Shown: piece by piece, positions 20,185 through 29,137 of the stretch
Layout: each line of letters starts with the position of its first letter
Position numbering within the stretch: the stretch's first letter is position 1
From: Ancylobacter koreensis
GTDB taxonomy: Bacteria; Pseudomonadota; Alphaproteobacteria; Rhizobiales; Xanthobacteraceae
Direction of reading: 5' to 3'
DNA: 64,000 bases
NCBI RefSeq assembly: GCF_023016525.1
Contig: NZ_JALKCG010000007.1
Span: 1-64,000 of the forward strand
Position numbers and translations under genes: made by a program
Notes under the pieces: generated by a model
The model's input: only the letters and a program-made list of their open reading frames with translations
The model's database searches: none
What the model was told of the DNA's origin: nothing

Positions 20185-21216
20185 TTACGGCATCGGCGCG
20201 TCGCAGCCGTCGAGCTCCAGCGTCAGGCAGATGAGGCCCGACAGGGTGCGGTAGTCGGGATTGTCGGGTCCCGGCGTGCCGGGCGGCACTTCGAGCAGGG
20301 CGTAGAGCATCGCCCCGCCCGAGGGATCGCGCAGGATTTCGGAGAGCGTCGCCACCGTATAGTCGACCGTGTAGCGCGGGCCGCCCTGAGTCGAGGGCAT
20401 CACCGCGACGCCGAGCGCCAGCGGTCCCTTCCACGCCGCGCGATAGGCGCGGAACGCCTGCGCCGGGCGATAGGCCGGTCCGGCGTCGTAGCTCATGATG
20501 GAGACCAGATCGAGTTCGCCCGCCTCCGGGGAGTGCAGCAGCGCCAGCAGCGAGCCGCGCCACGGGCTGCGGGGCGGGGCGTCGGCGAAGCTGCCCTCGC
20601 CATAGGCGCCGACGCTCCAGCCGGCGACGCTCACCACATGCGGGCGCGGCAGCACCGCGCGTATCCGGCGCACGATCTCGACCATCAGGGCATCGTCGGC
20701 GCAGTGGACGCGACTGGACACCGTCGTGCAGGAGGGGTTTTCCGACTCGAAGTCGATGTCCACGCCATCGGCGCCGAGATCGCCCACCAGCCGGGCCAGC
20801 GCCGCCTCGTCGAAACGCCCCCAGCCATGCGCGTTCGCGCCGCCGACGGAGACCAGCACCGCGATGCCGGGGTGGCGGGACTTGAGGCGCGCGATCGCCT
20901 CCTTCAGCACCGCGCCGGAATAGGGATATTGCAGCCCGGTGCCGGAGAGATCGAGGCCGCCGGGATAGGTCAGATCAGGCCGGGCGAAGGCGAGCGCGAC
21001 ATGGGTGAGATAGCCGGGCAGGCGGGCGAGGGTGGTCTCGTCTCCCCGCGTGGCGAACACGTCGTACCAGCTCGCGTGATAAGCGAGGAAGGGGCGCTGC
21101 GCCTCGGCGCGGGCAGGGGTGAGCGCCGCCAGCAGGACCACAAGCAGCGTCAGAACGCCGAGGTGTCGGCGAGGCCCTTGGTCATGGTCAGCAGGATGAT
21201 GCGGATATCGAACCAT
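20185..21216 (-). CDS. Secreted glycoside hydrolase family 18-like protein
   Basis: A 343-residue protein with a hydrophobic signal stretch (about 20-32) and a cut likely after ARA near residue 37. The GH18 active-site sequence is DGVDIDFE at residues 150-157, with Glu157 as catalytic acid. The barrel strands LAYHASW, VLVSVGG and IMSYDAG also fit. Chitinase-like hydrolases in exopolysaccharide loci usually trim the polymer. The ATG lies 67 bases inside the upstream phosphotransferase gene, and no better in-frame start follows before the signal helix. The overlap implies coupling. Substrate unknown. Confidence 0.82.
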   Translation of the reverse strand: MVRYPHHPADHDQGPRRHLGVLTLLVVLLAALTPARAEAQRPFLAYHASWYDVFATRGDETTLARLPGYLTHVALAFARPDLTYPGGLDLSGTGLQYPYSGAVLKEAIARLKSRHPGIAVLVSVGGANAHGWGRFDEAALARLVGDLGADGVDIDFESENPSCTTVSSRVHCADDALMVEIVRRIRAVLPRPHVVSVAGWSVGAYGEGSFADAPPRSPWRGSLLALLHSPEAGELDLVSIMSYDAGPAYRPAQAFRAYRAAWKGPLALGVAVMPSTQGGPRYTVDYTVATLSEILRDPSGGAMLYALLEVPPGTPGPDNPDYRTLSGLICLTLELDGCDAPMP

Positions 21217-22565
21217 ATCGACCAGTGCTCGATGTAGTAGAGATCCAGCTCCACGCCGCGCGCGGCCTTCTCCATGGTGTAGATGCCGCCGCGCATGCCG
21301 TTGATCTGCGCCCAGCCGGTGATTCCCGGCTTCATGCGGTAGCGGGCAACATAGTCCCGCACCGCTTCATAGCGCAGATCCTCGTTGATGAGCATGTTCG
21401 GCACATGCGGGCGCGGGCCGACGACGGACATCTCGCCGCGCAGCACGTTGAGGAGCTGGGGGATTTCGTCGATGGAGAGGCTGCGCAGGATGGCGCCGAC
21501 GCGGGTGATGCGCGGGTCGCGCTGCACGGCGCCGACCGAGCCGTCGTCGCCGGGGTCGAAGCGCATGGTGCGCAGCTTGTAGACCATGAATTCGCGCCGG
21601 TTCAGCCCGACACGCGCCTGGCGGAACAGCACCGGGCCGGGCGAATCGAGCTTGATCGCCAGCGCCGCCAGCAGCAGCACCGGGCCGAAGACGAGGAGCC
21701 CGACACCGGCGATGCTGTAATCCTCCAGCGCCTTCAATATGCGCAGCGAACCCTTGAGCGGGCGCTGCTGCACCTGCAGCGCCGCGCGCTCGCCGATCCG
21801 CGCGACATGGGCCGAGCCGGCGGTGAACACCTCCGGCTCCATCTCCACCATCACGTCGGTCGCCACGCGGTGTAGCTGGCGGGTGATGGTGCCGATGCGC
21901 CGCATGTCGCCCCAGTCCTTGGTGACGATCACGAGATCGAACACGTCGGCCTTGGCGAGTTCCAGCAGGTCCTCCATGTCGCCGAGCACCGGCGGCACCC
22001 CGTCGCCGGCGGTTTCCGCATTGGTCGCGGGGCGGCCGCCGTCGCGGAACACGCCGACGAAGGAGATCAGCCCGGCCGGCCCGCTCTCGCGCGTATACCG
22101 CTCGATCAGCTCATAGGCCCGGTCGAGATCGCCGATGACGACGGTGCTGCGCACCAGCAGCTTGTTGCGGTCGACCCAGGCGACGCCGGCGCGCACCAGC
22201 ACGAGACGGCCGACGAGCAGCACCGCGAGCGTCAGCAGCGCCCAGGGATGGAACTTCTCGGGATCGCCGGGCTGCGGCGGCACCAGCGCATAATAGATGA
22301 CCCACACCGCCAGCGCCGCGGGTATGAACCCGACCAGCACATGGGCGATCTGGCGCCGCGCGCGCCGGTAGTGCTCGACGCGGTAGGCCTGCCCCAGCAT
22401 GAGCACGCCGCAGAAGACCGCCGCCCCGATGACGCCGAGCAGCGCCGTCTGGCGCGCGGCGAAGATGTGCCAGATCCAGTAATAGGCGGTGGCCGAAAGG
22501 CCGATCATGGCGAGATCGCACAGGATCACCAGCCGGTTGACGAGACCGTGTGTCCAGCCCGTCAT
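21150..22565 (-). CDS. Exopolysaccharide priming undecaprenyl-phosphate sugar phosphotransferase
   Basis: This membrane enzyme transfers a sugar-1-phosphate to undecaprenyl phosphate to start each repeat unit. N-terminal helices at about 13-110 are followed by a CoA-binding-like central domain (STVVIGDLDRAYELIERY). The catalytic bacterial sugar transferase domain is near the C-terminus: LDSPGPVLFRQARVGLN, YKLRTMRFD, SIDEIPQLLNVLRGEMSVVG, MKPGITGWAQI, and DLYYIEHWS. The start shown (471 aa) is the ATG after GGAGACGCGGC; an in-frame ATG at 22716-22718 would add 51 low-complexity residues. It shares the transcript with the overlapping GH18 gene. Confidence 0.92.
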   Translation of the reverse strand: MTGWTHGLVNRLVILCDLAMIGLSATAYYWIWHIFAARQTALLGVIGAAVFCGVLMLGQAYRVEHYRRARRQIAHVLVGFIPAALAVWVIYYALVPPQPGDPEKFHPWALLTLAVLLVGRLVLVRAGVAWVDRNKLLVRSTVVIGDLDRAYELIERYTRESGPAGLISFVGVFRDGGRPATNAETAGDGVPPVLGDMEDLLELAKADVFDLVIVTKDWGDMRRIGTITRQLHRVATDVMVEMEPEVFTAGSAHVARIGERAALQVQQRPLKGSLRILKALEDYSIAGVGLLVFGPVLLLAALAIKLDSPGPVLFRQARVGLNRREFMVYKLRTMRFDPGDDGSVGAVQRDPRITRVGAILRSLSIDEIPQLLNVLRGEMSVVGPRPHVPNMLINEDLRYEAVRDYVARYRMKPGITGWAQINGMRGGIYTMEKAARGVELDLYYIEHWSIWFDIRIILLTMTKGLADTSAF

Positions 22566-22828
22566 GCCGCGTCTCCGCAGATGCGGCGGCTCGGGAGCGA
22601 GCGGCCGCGCGATCCGCGCCGGCCGCCGGCCTCCCGTTGTCCACGGGAGCCGGAGCTCGGGCAGGGAGGCCTCACGGCGGTGGGACCCGGGCTCGAAAAG
22701 GAGGGCATCGGCTTCCATGGAGATGATCGCGCTGACGTGGCGGCGTGCAATGACGCGCTCACGCTAGCGACCGGCGCTTACCAAAGGCTCTAGCAGATTG
22801 GTTTATCCGGTGTTTAGCGTCCAGCGGG

Positions 22829-23899
22829 CTAGATGCCCCGGCGCACCCGGTCGCTGAGATTTCGGCGGTCGCGGATGACCGCCGCTAGCGCGGCTTCCTC
22901 CGCCTCGCTGCGCGGCAGCAGGGCAAGCTGGTCGATCTGGTTGAGCGCGACGAGGCGCAGCAGGTCGTCGCGCACCTGGCCCTCGCCGTCGCGCGGCAGG
23001 GCGGCAACGGTCTGCAGGTGCTCGGGCGGCAATATGTCCGGCAGCTTTGCCGCCAGATGCGCGCGCAGCGCTTGCTCGTCCGTCCCGGACGGCACTTCTA
23101 CGAAGGCGTAGAGGCCGAAGCTGTGGCCGGCGGTGGGGAAGTCGCAGATGTGCACGCCGGTGACGCCGGCGACCTGGCCGAGCGCTTCGGCGATGCGCGG
23201 GCCCTGCTCCATGGCGCGCGGGCCGCGCCCTTCCGTGTCATGGTAGTTCAGAAGCCGGCGGGTGACGAAATTGTAGACCTTCTTGCCCGTCTTCATCCAG
23301 ACGCGGGTGAACAGGCTTTTGCGGGCGAGAATCTTCTTCTCGCGCGCGGTGAGTGCCTCCGGGCAGTAGCTGCGCTTCTGCTTGAGGAAGTGGCGGATGT
23401 CCTCATAGGCCGCGACGCGGAACGCCTTGCTGCGCCGGGAGAACACCATGGCGAGCTGGAAATCCATCAGCACCGCGCGCCCGTCGGCGGCGTAGAGCCA
23501 GTTCTGCGGCTTGGCGAGGTCGTTATGGGCGATGCCGCGCCGGTGCACTTCGCGCAGCCCCCTGCGCGCCGAGGCGAAGAAGGCAACGTCGCCGCGCGGT
23601 TTGGCGATCTGCAGCGGGAGGCCGTCGACGAAGCCGCGCACGAGGTGGCCTTCCTCCAGCGCATAGACCGGCACCGTATGGCCGCTGCCCTGTGCCTGCC
23701 GGAGCGCGCGTGCCTCGCGTTTGGCGAAGTGACGGGCGAGCGGCTTCACCCACCATTTCACGTCCGCATAATTGCGCCGCACGGCGGGGAAGGCGTTGCC
23801 CTGCGCGTCGCGCCACAGGCCGCGCTCGATGGTGGAGAAGGTGTCGCGCTTGAGAACCGTGTCGAGCTCGAAGACACCGGCGGTTTCCGGGGGGGTCAC
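22829..23899 (-). CDS. Kinase-fold protein fused to AMP-synthetase-like C-terminal domain
   Basis: The 356-residue product starts at GTG and its first bases overlap the trmFO stop (GTGA). Residues 10-160 form a small protein-kinase-like fold: the catalytic loop is [16 protein letters not shown] with Asp127 and Asn133, and LMDFQLA carries Asp146 in a DFQ in place of DFG, as seen in RIO or lipopolysaccharide-type kinases. A basic linker follows. Residues 232-325 resemble the C-terminal domain of acyl-adenylate synthetases ([57 protein letters not shown]). The catalytic Lys expected there is not at the usual place: GEGQVR replaces the common TGKV. No adenylate-forming N-terminal domain is present. 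The substrate is unknown. Confidence 0.75.
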   Translation of the reverse strand: MTPPETAGVFELDTVLKRDTFSTIERGLWRDAQGNAFPAVRRNYADVKWWVKPLARHFAKREARALRQAQGSGHTVPVYALEEGHLVRGFVDGLPLQIAKPRGDVAFFASARRGLREVHRRGIAHNDLAKPQNWLYAADGRAVLMDFQLAMVFSRRSKAFRVAAYEDIRHFLKQKRSYCPEALTAREKKILARKSLFTRVWMKTGKKVYNFVTRRLLNYHDTEGRGPRAMEQGPRIAEALGQVAGVTGVHICDFPTAGHSFGLYAFVEVPSGTDEQALRAHLAAKLPDILPPEHLQTVAALPRDGEGQVRDDLLRLVALNQIDQLALLPRSEAEEAALAAVIRDRRNLSDRVRRGI

Positions 23900-25341
23900 G
23901 CGGCGGCCTCGCTGGCGGCATCGGCGTGCTGCGCGGCCCACGCATCGAGATCGGCCAGCGCCCGCGCGGCCATGACCTGTTTCTTGGCGACCGTCTTCTG
24001 CGTGCCGCGCAGGCGGTTGCCCTCCGCGTCGCGCGTCGGGGCGGCTTCGAGCGGCGGGAACAGGCCGAAATTGATGTTCATCGGCTGGAAGGAGCGCGGG
24101 CCGGCTTCCACCGTCTCGATATGGCCGCCGGTGATGTGGTTGATGAGCGCGCCATGTGCGGTGGTCGCCGGCGGCAGCGCGAGGTCGCGGCCGAGCCGCT
24201 CGGCGGCGGTGAACAGGCCGGCCATCAGCCCCATGGCCGAACTCTCGACATAGCCCTCGCAGCCGGTGATCTGCCCGGCGAAGCGCAGGCGCGGCTCCGC
24301 CTTGAGGCGCAGCGTGGCGTCGAGCACGCGCGGCGAATTGAGATAGGTGTTGCGGTGCAGGCCGCCGAGCCGGGCGAATTCCGCCTTCTCCAGCCCCGGG
24401 ATCATGCGGAACAGGCGGACCTGTTCGGCATGGCGGGCCTTCGTCTGGAAGCCGACCATGTTGTAGAGCGTGCCCAGCGCATTGTCCTGCCGGAGCTGGA
24501 CGACCGCGTAGGGCTTCACCGCCGGGTTGTGCGCGTTGGTCAGGCCCATAGGCTTCATCGGGCCGTGGCGCAGCGTCTCGGGTCCGCGCGTCGCCATCAC
24601 CTCGATCGGCAGGCAGCCGTCGAAATAGGGCGTGTTGGCGCCGGCCTCGGTCTCGAAATCCTTGAACGGCACCGTGTCGCTGGCGACCAGCGCGGCGACG
24701 AAGGCCTCGTACTGCTCCCGGTCCATCGGGCAATTGATATAGTCGGCGCCGGTGCCGCCCGGCCCCACCTTGTCGTAGCGCGACTGAAACCAGCACACCT
24801 CCATGTCGATGGAATCGAAATGGACGATGGGGGCGATGGCGTCGAAGAAGGCGAGCGCCTGCTCGTCCGTGCGGGCGCGGATCGCCTCGGCCAGCGCCGG
24901 CGAGGTGAGGGGGCCGGTGGCGACGATCACGCTGTCCCAGTCCTGCGGCGGCAGGCCGGCGACCTCGCCGCGTGCCAGCGTGATCTCCGGGCGGGAGGCG
25001 ATGGCGGTGGTGACGGCGGCCGAAAAGCCGTCGCGGTCCACCGCCAGCGCGCCGCCGGCCGGAATCTGGTGGCGGTCGGCGCAGGCCATGATGAGCGAGC
25101 CAAGCCGGCGCATCTCCGCGTGCAGCACGCCGACCGCGTTGTTCTGCGCGTCGTCCGAGCGGAACGAGTTGGAACAGACCAGCTCGGCCAGCGCGTCGGT
25201 CTTGTGTGCCTGCGTCCCGCGCTCCGGGCGCATCTCGTGCAGCACCACCGGCACGCCGCGCCGGGCAAGCTGCCAGGCCGCCTCGCTGCCGGCGAGGCCG
25301 CCGCCGATGATATGGACCGGTCGGGTCGAGGTGAGGCTCAT
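23896..25341 (-). CDS. trmFO: Folate-dependent tRNA uracil-5-methyltransferase TrmFO
   Basis: The flavoenzyme TrmFO (Gid) methylates U54 in tRNA using methylenetetrahydrofolate. The 481-residue protein begins [18 protein letters not shown], the FAD dinucleotide loop, and contains [10 protein letters not shown] with the catalytic-site Cys, [12 protein letters not shown], and [20 protein letters not shown] near the end. The length is typical. Its stop overlaps the GTG of the kinase-fold gene, so the two are translationally coupled, an association with no explanation from known TrmFO function. Confidence 0.96.
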   Translation of the reverse strand: MSLTSTRPVHIIGGGLAGSEAAWQLARRGVPVVLHEMRPERGTQAHKTDALAELVCSNSFRSDDAQNNAVGVLHAEMRRLGSLIMACADRHQIPAGGALAVDRDGFSAAVTTAIASRPEITLARGEVAGLPPQDWDSVIVATGPLTSPALAEAIRARTDEQALAFFDAIAPIVHFDSIDMEVCWFQSRYDKVGPGGTGADYINCPMDREQYEAFVAALVASDTVPFKDFETEAGANTPYFDGCLPIEVMATRGPETLRHGPMKPMGLTNAHNPAVKPYAVVQLRQDNALGTLYNMVGFQTKARHAEQVRLFRMIPGLEKAEFARLGGLHRNTYLNSPRVLDATLRLKAEPRLRFAGQITGCEGYVESSAMGLMAGLFTAAERLGRDLALPPATTAHGALINHITGGHIETVEAGPRSFQPMNINFGLFPPLEAAPTRDAEGNRLRGTQKTVAKKQVMAARALADLDAWAAQHADAASEAAA

Positions 25342-25402
25342 GAGTGGGGATGCGCCGCTGTCGTCAGGTCAGTTGATGGGGCGCCTTAGCACGGATCGGG
25401 GG

Positions 25403-25440
25403 CAAAAAAGAAACGGCCCCGGAAAATTCCGGGGCCGTTC
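25403..25440 (-). terminator. Intrinsic terminator after DUF1127 gene
   Basis: A 13-bp perfect stem (AACGGCCCCGGAA with TTCCGGGGCCGTT) has only two bases between the arms. On the minus strand it is followed by TTTCTTTTTT. It is one of the clearest terminators in the window and lies about 50 bp after the DUF1127 stop. Confidence 0.85.
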
Positions 25441-25492
25441 ATTCTCTTCAAGCCGTCCGTCGGACACCGGGTCCGACCGACCCGTGCGTCAC

Positions 25493-25654
25493 TCAGGCCG
25501 CAGCGGCGGCCCGGCGCGCGACATTCGCGATCTCGCCGCGCGAGACGTTGATGTCGGCGAGGGTGCGGTCGTCGAGCTGCGACAGCTCGACGAGGGTGCG
25601 GCGGTACGCCTGGTAGCGGCGGATCTGCTTGGCAACGAGGCCCCAAAGCAGCAT
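25493..25654 (-). CDS. DUF1127 small protein
   Basis: A 53-residue peptide starting MLLWGLVAKQIRRYQAYRR, with the DUF1127 core TLVELSQLDDRTLADINVSR and an Ala-rich tail. GGAGA lies four bases before the ATG; another in-frame ATG four codons upstream is less well placed. DUF1127 proteins are common short arginine-rich peptides in alphaproteobacteria, some linked to RNA or phosphate/stress control, but the role here is unknown. It is monocistronic, ending at a strong terminator. Confidence 0.88.
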   Translation of the reverse strand: MLLWGLVAKQIRRYQAYRRTLVELSQLDDRTLADINVSRGEIANVARRAAAAA

Positions 25655-25857
25655 GTCAGTCTCCATCGGTTCACGAAACCGGATCGCGGCCTCCCGACGA
25701 ACCGGGTAGCTGCACGTCCGTTAATCATTCCGATGCCTAGATATTCGACAGCGTGCTCATTTGGTAGGAAATATACCGCATCCCAGCTTTGCACGCCGCG
25801 CATGACACGCTCACATTTCATTCACGATCTGCAAGGCTGGCACAAGATTGGCCGGAA

Positions 25858-27150
25858 TCAGGCGTTTTTCAGCGCCTGATCGAGATCGGCGATGATGTCC
25901 GCCGCGTCCTCGATGCCGACCGACAGGCGCACCACATCCGGCCCGGCGCCCGCCAGCGTCTTCTGCTCGTCGGCGAGCTGGCGATGGGTGGTCGAGGCGG
26001 GGTGGATGATGAGCGAGCGTGTGTCGCCGATATTGGCGAGGTGCGAGAACAGCTTCACCCCCGACACCAGCGCGACGCCCGCCTCATAGCCGCCCTTCAG
26101 CCCGAAGGTGAAGACGCCGCCCGCGCCCTTGGGGGCGTAGTGCTGGGCGAGGTTGTGGTAGCGGTCGCCCGGCAGGCCGGGATAGCTGACCCACGCCACC
26201 TTCTCGTGGTCGGCGAGGAATGTCGCCACCGCCAGCGCGTTGTCGCAATGGCGCTGGATGCGCAGCGGCAGCGTCTCGATGCCGGTGAGGATGAGGAAGG
26301 CGTTGAAGGGCGAGAGCGCCGGCCCGAGGTCGCGCAGGCCGAGCACGCGGGCGGCGATGGCGAAGGCGAAATTGCCGAAGGTCTCGCCGATGACCACGCC
26401 CTCATATTCCGGGCGCGGCTGCGACAGGAAGGGGTAGCGGTTCTCGCGCAGCCAGTTGAACGAGCCGCCGTCGACGAGGACGCCGCCGATGGAATTGCCG
26501 TGCCCGCCGAGGAACTTGGTCGCCGAGTGGATGACGATGTCCGCGCCGTGCTCGAACGGGCGGATGAGGTAGGGGGTCGCCAGCGTGTTGTCGACGATCA
26601 GCGGCACGCCCGCGCGCTTCGCCACCTTCGCGATGGCCGCGATGTCGGTGACGATGCCGCCGGGATTGGCGATGGATTCGACGAAGATCGCCTTGGTCCT
26701 GGGCGAGATGGCGCGCTCGAAGGAGGCGACGTCGTCCGAATCCGCCCACACGACGTTCCAGCCGAAGCTCTTGAAGGCGTGGTTGAACTGGTTGATCGAG
26801 CCGCCATAGAGCTTGCGCGCGGCGATGAACTCGTCGCCGGGCGTCAGCAGGGTCTGGAAGGTGAGGAGCTGGGCGGCATGGCCGGACGCCACCGCGAGGG
26901 CGGCGGTGCCGCCTTCCAGCGCCGCCACCCGCTCTTCCAGCACGGCGTTGGTCGGGTTGCCGATGCGGGTATAGATGTTGCCGAACGCCTTCAGCCCGAA
27001 CAGCGAGGCGGCATGGTCCACATCATCGAAGACGAAGGAGGTCGTCTGGTAGATGGGGGTGGCGCGGGCCTTGGTGGTCGGGTCGGGCTGCGCGCCGGCA
27101 TGCACGGCGAGCGTGGCGAAGCCGGGGGAATGGTGCGAGGCGTCGGTCAT
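25858..27150 (-). CDS. metY: O-acetyl/O-succinylhomoserine sulfhydrylase-type enzyme
   Basis: A 430-residue PLP enzyme of the Cys/Met metabolism family that makes homocysteine from activated homoserine and sulfide. Markers are ATPIYQTTSFVFDD, YTRIGNPTNAVLEERVA, ASGHAAQLLTF, the PLP Lys in SATKFLGGHGNSIGGV, and the C-terminal HPASTTHRQL with VRLSVGIED. The length and GNSIGG loop favour MetY over MetB/MetZ. The start used has CAGGAG nine bases ahead; an ATG seven codons earlier overlaps that site. The CoA-binding gene lies 152 bp upstream on the same strand. Confidence 0.93.
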   Translation of the reverse strand: MTDASHHSPGFATLAVHAGAQPDPTTKARATPIYQTTSFVFDDVDHAASLFGLKAFGNIYTRIGNPTNAVLEERVAALEGGTAALAVASGHAAQLLTFQTLLTPGDEFIAARKLYGGSINQFNHAFKSFGWNVVWADSDDVASFERAISPRTKAIFVESIANPGGIVTDIAAIAKVAKRAGVPLIVDNTLATPYLIRPFEHGADIVIHSATKFLGGHGNSIGGVLVDGGSFNWLRENRYPFLSQPRPEYEGVVIGETFGNFAFAIAARVLGLRDLGPALSPFNAFLILTGIETLPLRIQRHCDNALAVATFLADHEKVAWVSYPGLPGDRYHNLAQHYAPKGAGGVFTFGLKGGYEAGVALVSGVKLFSHLANIGDTRSLIIHPASTTHRQLADEQKTLAGAGPDVVRLSVGIEDAADIIADLDQALKNA

Positions 27151-27231
27151 GGCGTTCTCCTGTCCGGGCATCGGCCTTCGCCGCGCCGTTGCCGGTCAGT
27201 GTCGCGCCTTCGATAAAAAACGCAATATGCT

Positions 27232-27237
27232 TGTCAA
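27232..27237 (-). promoter_or_regulatory. Possible -35 element of a metY promoter
   Basis: TTGACA on the minus strand lies in an AT-rich island (about 27210-27270), which stands out from the GC-rich surroundings. About 15 bases downstream is TTATCG, a poor -10. The metY ATG follows about 80 bases later. I looked for a SAM-II riboswitch in this leader and did not recognise one. Confidence 0.35.
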
Positions 27238-27302
27238 AACAAATATATATCGAGAATAAACTGTTGAATTTGTGGGCCGTACCGTCCGTGGTGTTCGCGC
27301 CC

Positions 27303-27743
27303 TCAGCCCACCGGCGCCAGGCGCAGGCGCGGAATCTCGATGGCCGGGCAGCGGTCCATGATGACGGCGACGCCGGCCGCCTCGGCCTTCGCCGCCGCGC
27401 GGTCGTCGCGCACGCCGAGCTGACCCCAGATCAGCTTCGGGCGCGGCTCCAGCGCCAGCGCCTCCTCGACCACGGCGTCGAGATATTCAGGCGCGCGGAA
27501 CACATCCACCATGTCGATCGGCTCGGGCACGTCGGCGAGCCGCGCATAGGTCGGCAGGCCGGCGATGTTGCGCCCGGCCTGTCCGGGGTTGATGGCGAAC
27601 ACCCTGTAGCCCTGCATCGCGAGATAGCGCGCCACGCCATGGCTCGGCCGCGACGGATTGGGGCTGGCGCCGACGACGGCGATGGTGCGCACCTTGCCGA
27701 GCCAGCCGGCGATGAAGGCGTCGTCGTAGGAATCGTGGGTCAT
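27303..27743 (-). CDS. CoA-binding domain protein (YccU type)
   Basis: A 146-residue single-domain Rossmann protein of the CoA_binding family. Key features are TIAVVGASPNPSRPSHGVARYL near the start, VFAINPGQAGRNIAGLPTY, then MVDVFRAPEYLDAVVEEAL, and LIWGQLGVRDDRAA followed by VIMDRCPAIEI. The family binds nucleotide cofactors, but no reaction is established for stand-alone members. The gene lies upstream of metY on the same strand, an arrangement I believe recurs in alphaproteobacteria, suggesting a link to sulfur amino-acid metabolism (inference). Confidence 0.85.
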   Translation of the reverse strand: MTHDSYDDAFIAGWLGKVRTIAVVGASPNPSRPSHGVARYLAMQGYRVFAINPGQAGRNIAGLPTYARLADVPEPIDMVDVFRAPEYLDAVVEEALALEPRPKLIWGQLGVRDDRAAAKAEAAGVAVIMDRCPAIEIPRLRLAPVG

Positions 27744-27880
27744 TGTCGGTCCGTCGCTGCCTGCCTCGGGCCTCTTCATATGGGGCGGCGCGCGGCAGGG
27801 CGAAGGGGCGGGCGGGCGTGATCGCGCGTTTCAAGGCGGCCGGGGAGGGCGCGGAGAGCGAATTTCAAGGACTTGCATCG

Positions 27881-27896
27881 AGGTAATAAATTACCT
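27881..27896. promoter_or_regulatory. AT-rich palindrome upstream of rplM
   Basis: AGGTAATAAATTACCT is a 7-2-7 inverted repeat next to the predicted rplM promoter. It lies between the divergent CoA-binding and rplM genes and could be an operator. I know no assigned regulator for it. Confidence 0.4.
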
Positions 27897-27899
27897 AAA

Positions 27900-27927
27900 T
27901 TGCAACCAATTGAAATCATTGTACTAT
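27900..27927 (+). promoter_or_regulatory. Sigma-70-type promoter for rplM-rpsI
   Basis: TTGCAA (27900-27905), a 16-base spacer and TACTAT (27922-27927) lie in an AT-rich stretch about 100 bp before the rplM ATG. This is the best promoter-like pair in the gap. Confidence 0.45.
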
Positions 27928-28027
27928 TCTGAATGTCATCGCATTGACGTTGCGCGGTGCGTCGGCTAGAAGCCGCGCCACACGAGAAGTGCGGTCGCAA
28001 AGGCCGTACCCTGTAACGGATATTCCC

Positions 28028-28489
28028 ATGCGCACCTATTCGGCGAAACCGGCCGACGTAGAAAAGAAGTGGGTCGTGATCGACGCCTCCGGCCTCGTGG
28101 TCGGGCGTCTCGCGGTCCTCATCGCGACCCGCCTCAAGGGCAAGCACAAGCCGACCTACACCCCGCACGTCGATTGCGGCGACAACGTCGTCGTCATCAA
28201 CGCCGACAAGGTGGTGCTGACCGGCAACAAGCGTAACGCCAAGGTCTACTACCACCACACCGGCTTCCCGGGTGGCATCAAGGAGCGGACGGCCAAGTTC
28301 ATCCTCGAAGGCCGCTTCCCGGAGCGCGTCGTCGAGAAGGCGGTCGAGCGCATGCTCGCCCGCGGCCCGCTCGGCCGCAAGATCCTCGGCAATCTGCGCG
28401 TCTACAAGGGCGCCACCCACCCGCACGAGGCCCAGCAGCCGGAAGTGCTCGACGTCGCTGCGCTCAACCGCAAGAATGTGGGGATCTGA
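28028..28489 (+). CDS. rplM: 50S ribosomal protein L13
   Basis: A 153-residue L13, an early assembly protein of the large subunit. It opens [19 protein letters not shown], followed by [47 protein letters not shown] and [16 protein letters not shown], all invariant in bacterial L13. The ATG follows an A/T-rich leader. rpsI starts two bases after the stop, the usual rplM-rpsI pair. Confidence 0.97.
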   Translation: MRTYSAKPADVEKKWVVIDASGLVVGRLAVLIATRLKGKHKPTYTPHVDCGDNVVVINADKVVLTGNKRNAKVYYHHTGFPGGIKERTAKFILEGRFPERVVEKAVERMLARGPLGRKILGNLRVYKGATHPHEAQQPEVLDVAALNRKNVGI

Positions 28490-28491
28490 TC

Positions 28492-28968
28492 ATGGCTGAG
28501 CTCATCCAGTCGCTCGACGGGCTCGAAGCCCTGAAGTCGCAGGCCGCCGAGGCCCCCAAGCATGTCCAGAAGCTGGACAAGCAGGGCCGCGCCTACGCCA
28601 CCGGCAAGCGCAAGAACGCGGTCGCCCGCGTGTGGGTGCGTCCGGGCACCGGCAAGATTCTCGTCAATGAGCGGGACATCGAGACCTACTTCGCCCGTCC
28701 GGTGCTGCGCCTCATCATCCAGCAGCCCTTCTCGACGGCGGCCCGCACCGGCCAGTACGACGTGGTTGCCACCGTGTCCGGCGGCGGCCTCTCCGGCCAG
28801 GCCGGCGCGCTGCGCCACGGCATCTCGCGCGCCCTGACCTATTACGAGCCCGAGCTGCGCGGCCCGCTCAAGAAGGGCGGCTTCCTGACCCGCGACTCGC
28901 GCGTCGTCGAGCGCAAGAAGTACGGCAAGGCCAAGGCCCGCCGCAGCTTCCAGTTCTCGAAGCGCTAA
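28492..28968 (+). CDS. rpsI: 30S ribosomal protein S9
   Basis: A 158-residue S9. The conserved core is [20 protein letters not shown], then [34 protein letters not shown], the [20 protein letters not shown] block and the basic end RRSFQFSKR, whose last Lys-Arg reaches the P-site tRNA. An N-terminal extension of about 35 residues, usual in this group, precedes the core. It shares a transcript with rplM and is followed by a strong terminator. Confidence 0.97.
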   Translation: MAELIQSLDGLEALKSQAAEAPKHVQKLDKQGRAYATGKRKNAVARVWVRPGTGKILVNERDIETYFARPVLRLIIQQPFSTAARTGQYDVVATVSGGGLSGQAGALRHGISRALTYYEPELRGPLKKGGFLTRDSRVVERKKYGKAKARRSFQFSKR

Positions 28969-28989
28969 GCGCGCCTCGCATCCAATACG

Positions 28990-29020
28990 AAAGGGCGGGT
29001 CCTGCGACCCGCCCTTTTTG
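28990..29020 (+). terminator. Terminator of rplM-rpsI
   Basis: AAGGGCGGGTC, the loop CTGC, then GACCCGCCCTT run directly into TTTG, about 22 bp after the rpsI stop. It is a canonical intrinsic terminator. Confidence 0.9.
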
Positions 29021-29137
29021 TTTGCCCATTCGTTCTGTTGAGCCGCGGTGTCCTGCCGGTAGTGATGGCCTGCGGCAGAGCGGGTACACGGCGAAGGCGG
29101 CATCGCCGCCCCCGCCTTCACCTTCGCCCGGTGCGTG

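Noticed and set aside
25838..25853. TGGCAC-like -24/-12 sigma-54 promoter on the + strand
   Set aside because: It would drive transcription antisense into metY and is only a partial -12 match; likely chance.
27151..27302. SAM-II riboswitch in front of metY
   Set aside because: I looked for the pseudoknot pattern in the AT-rich leader and did not see its conserved blocks.
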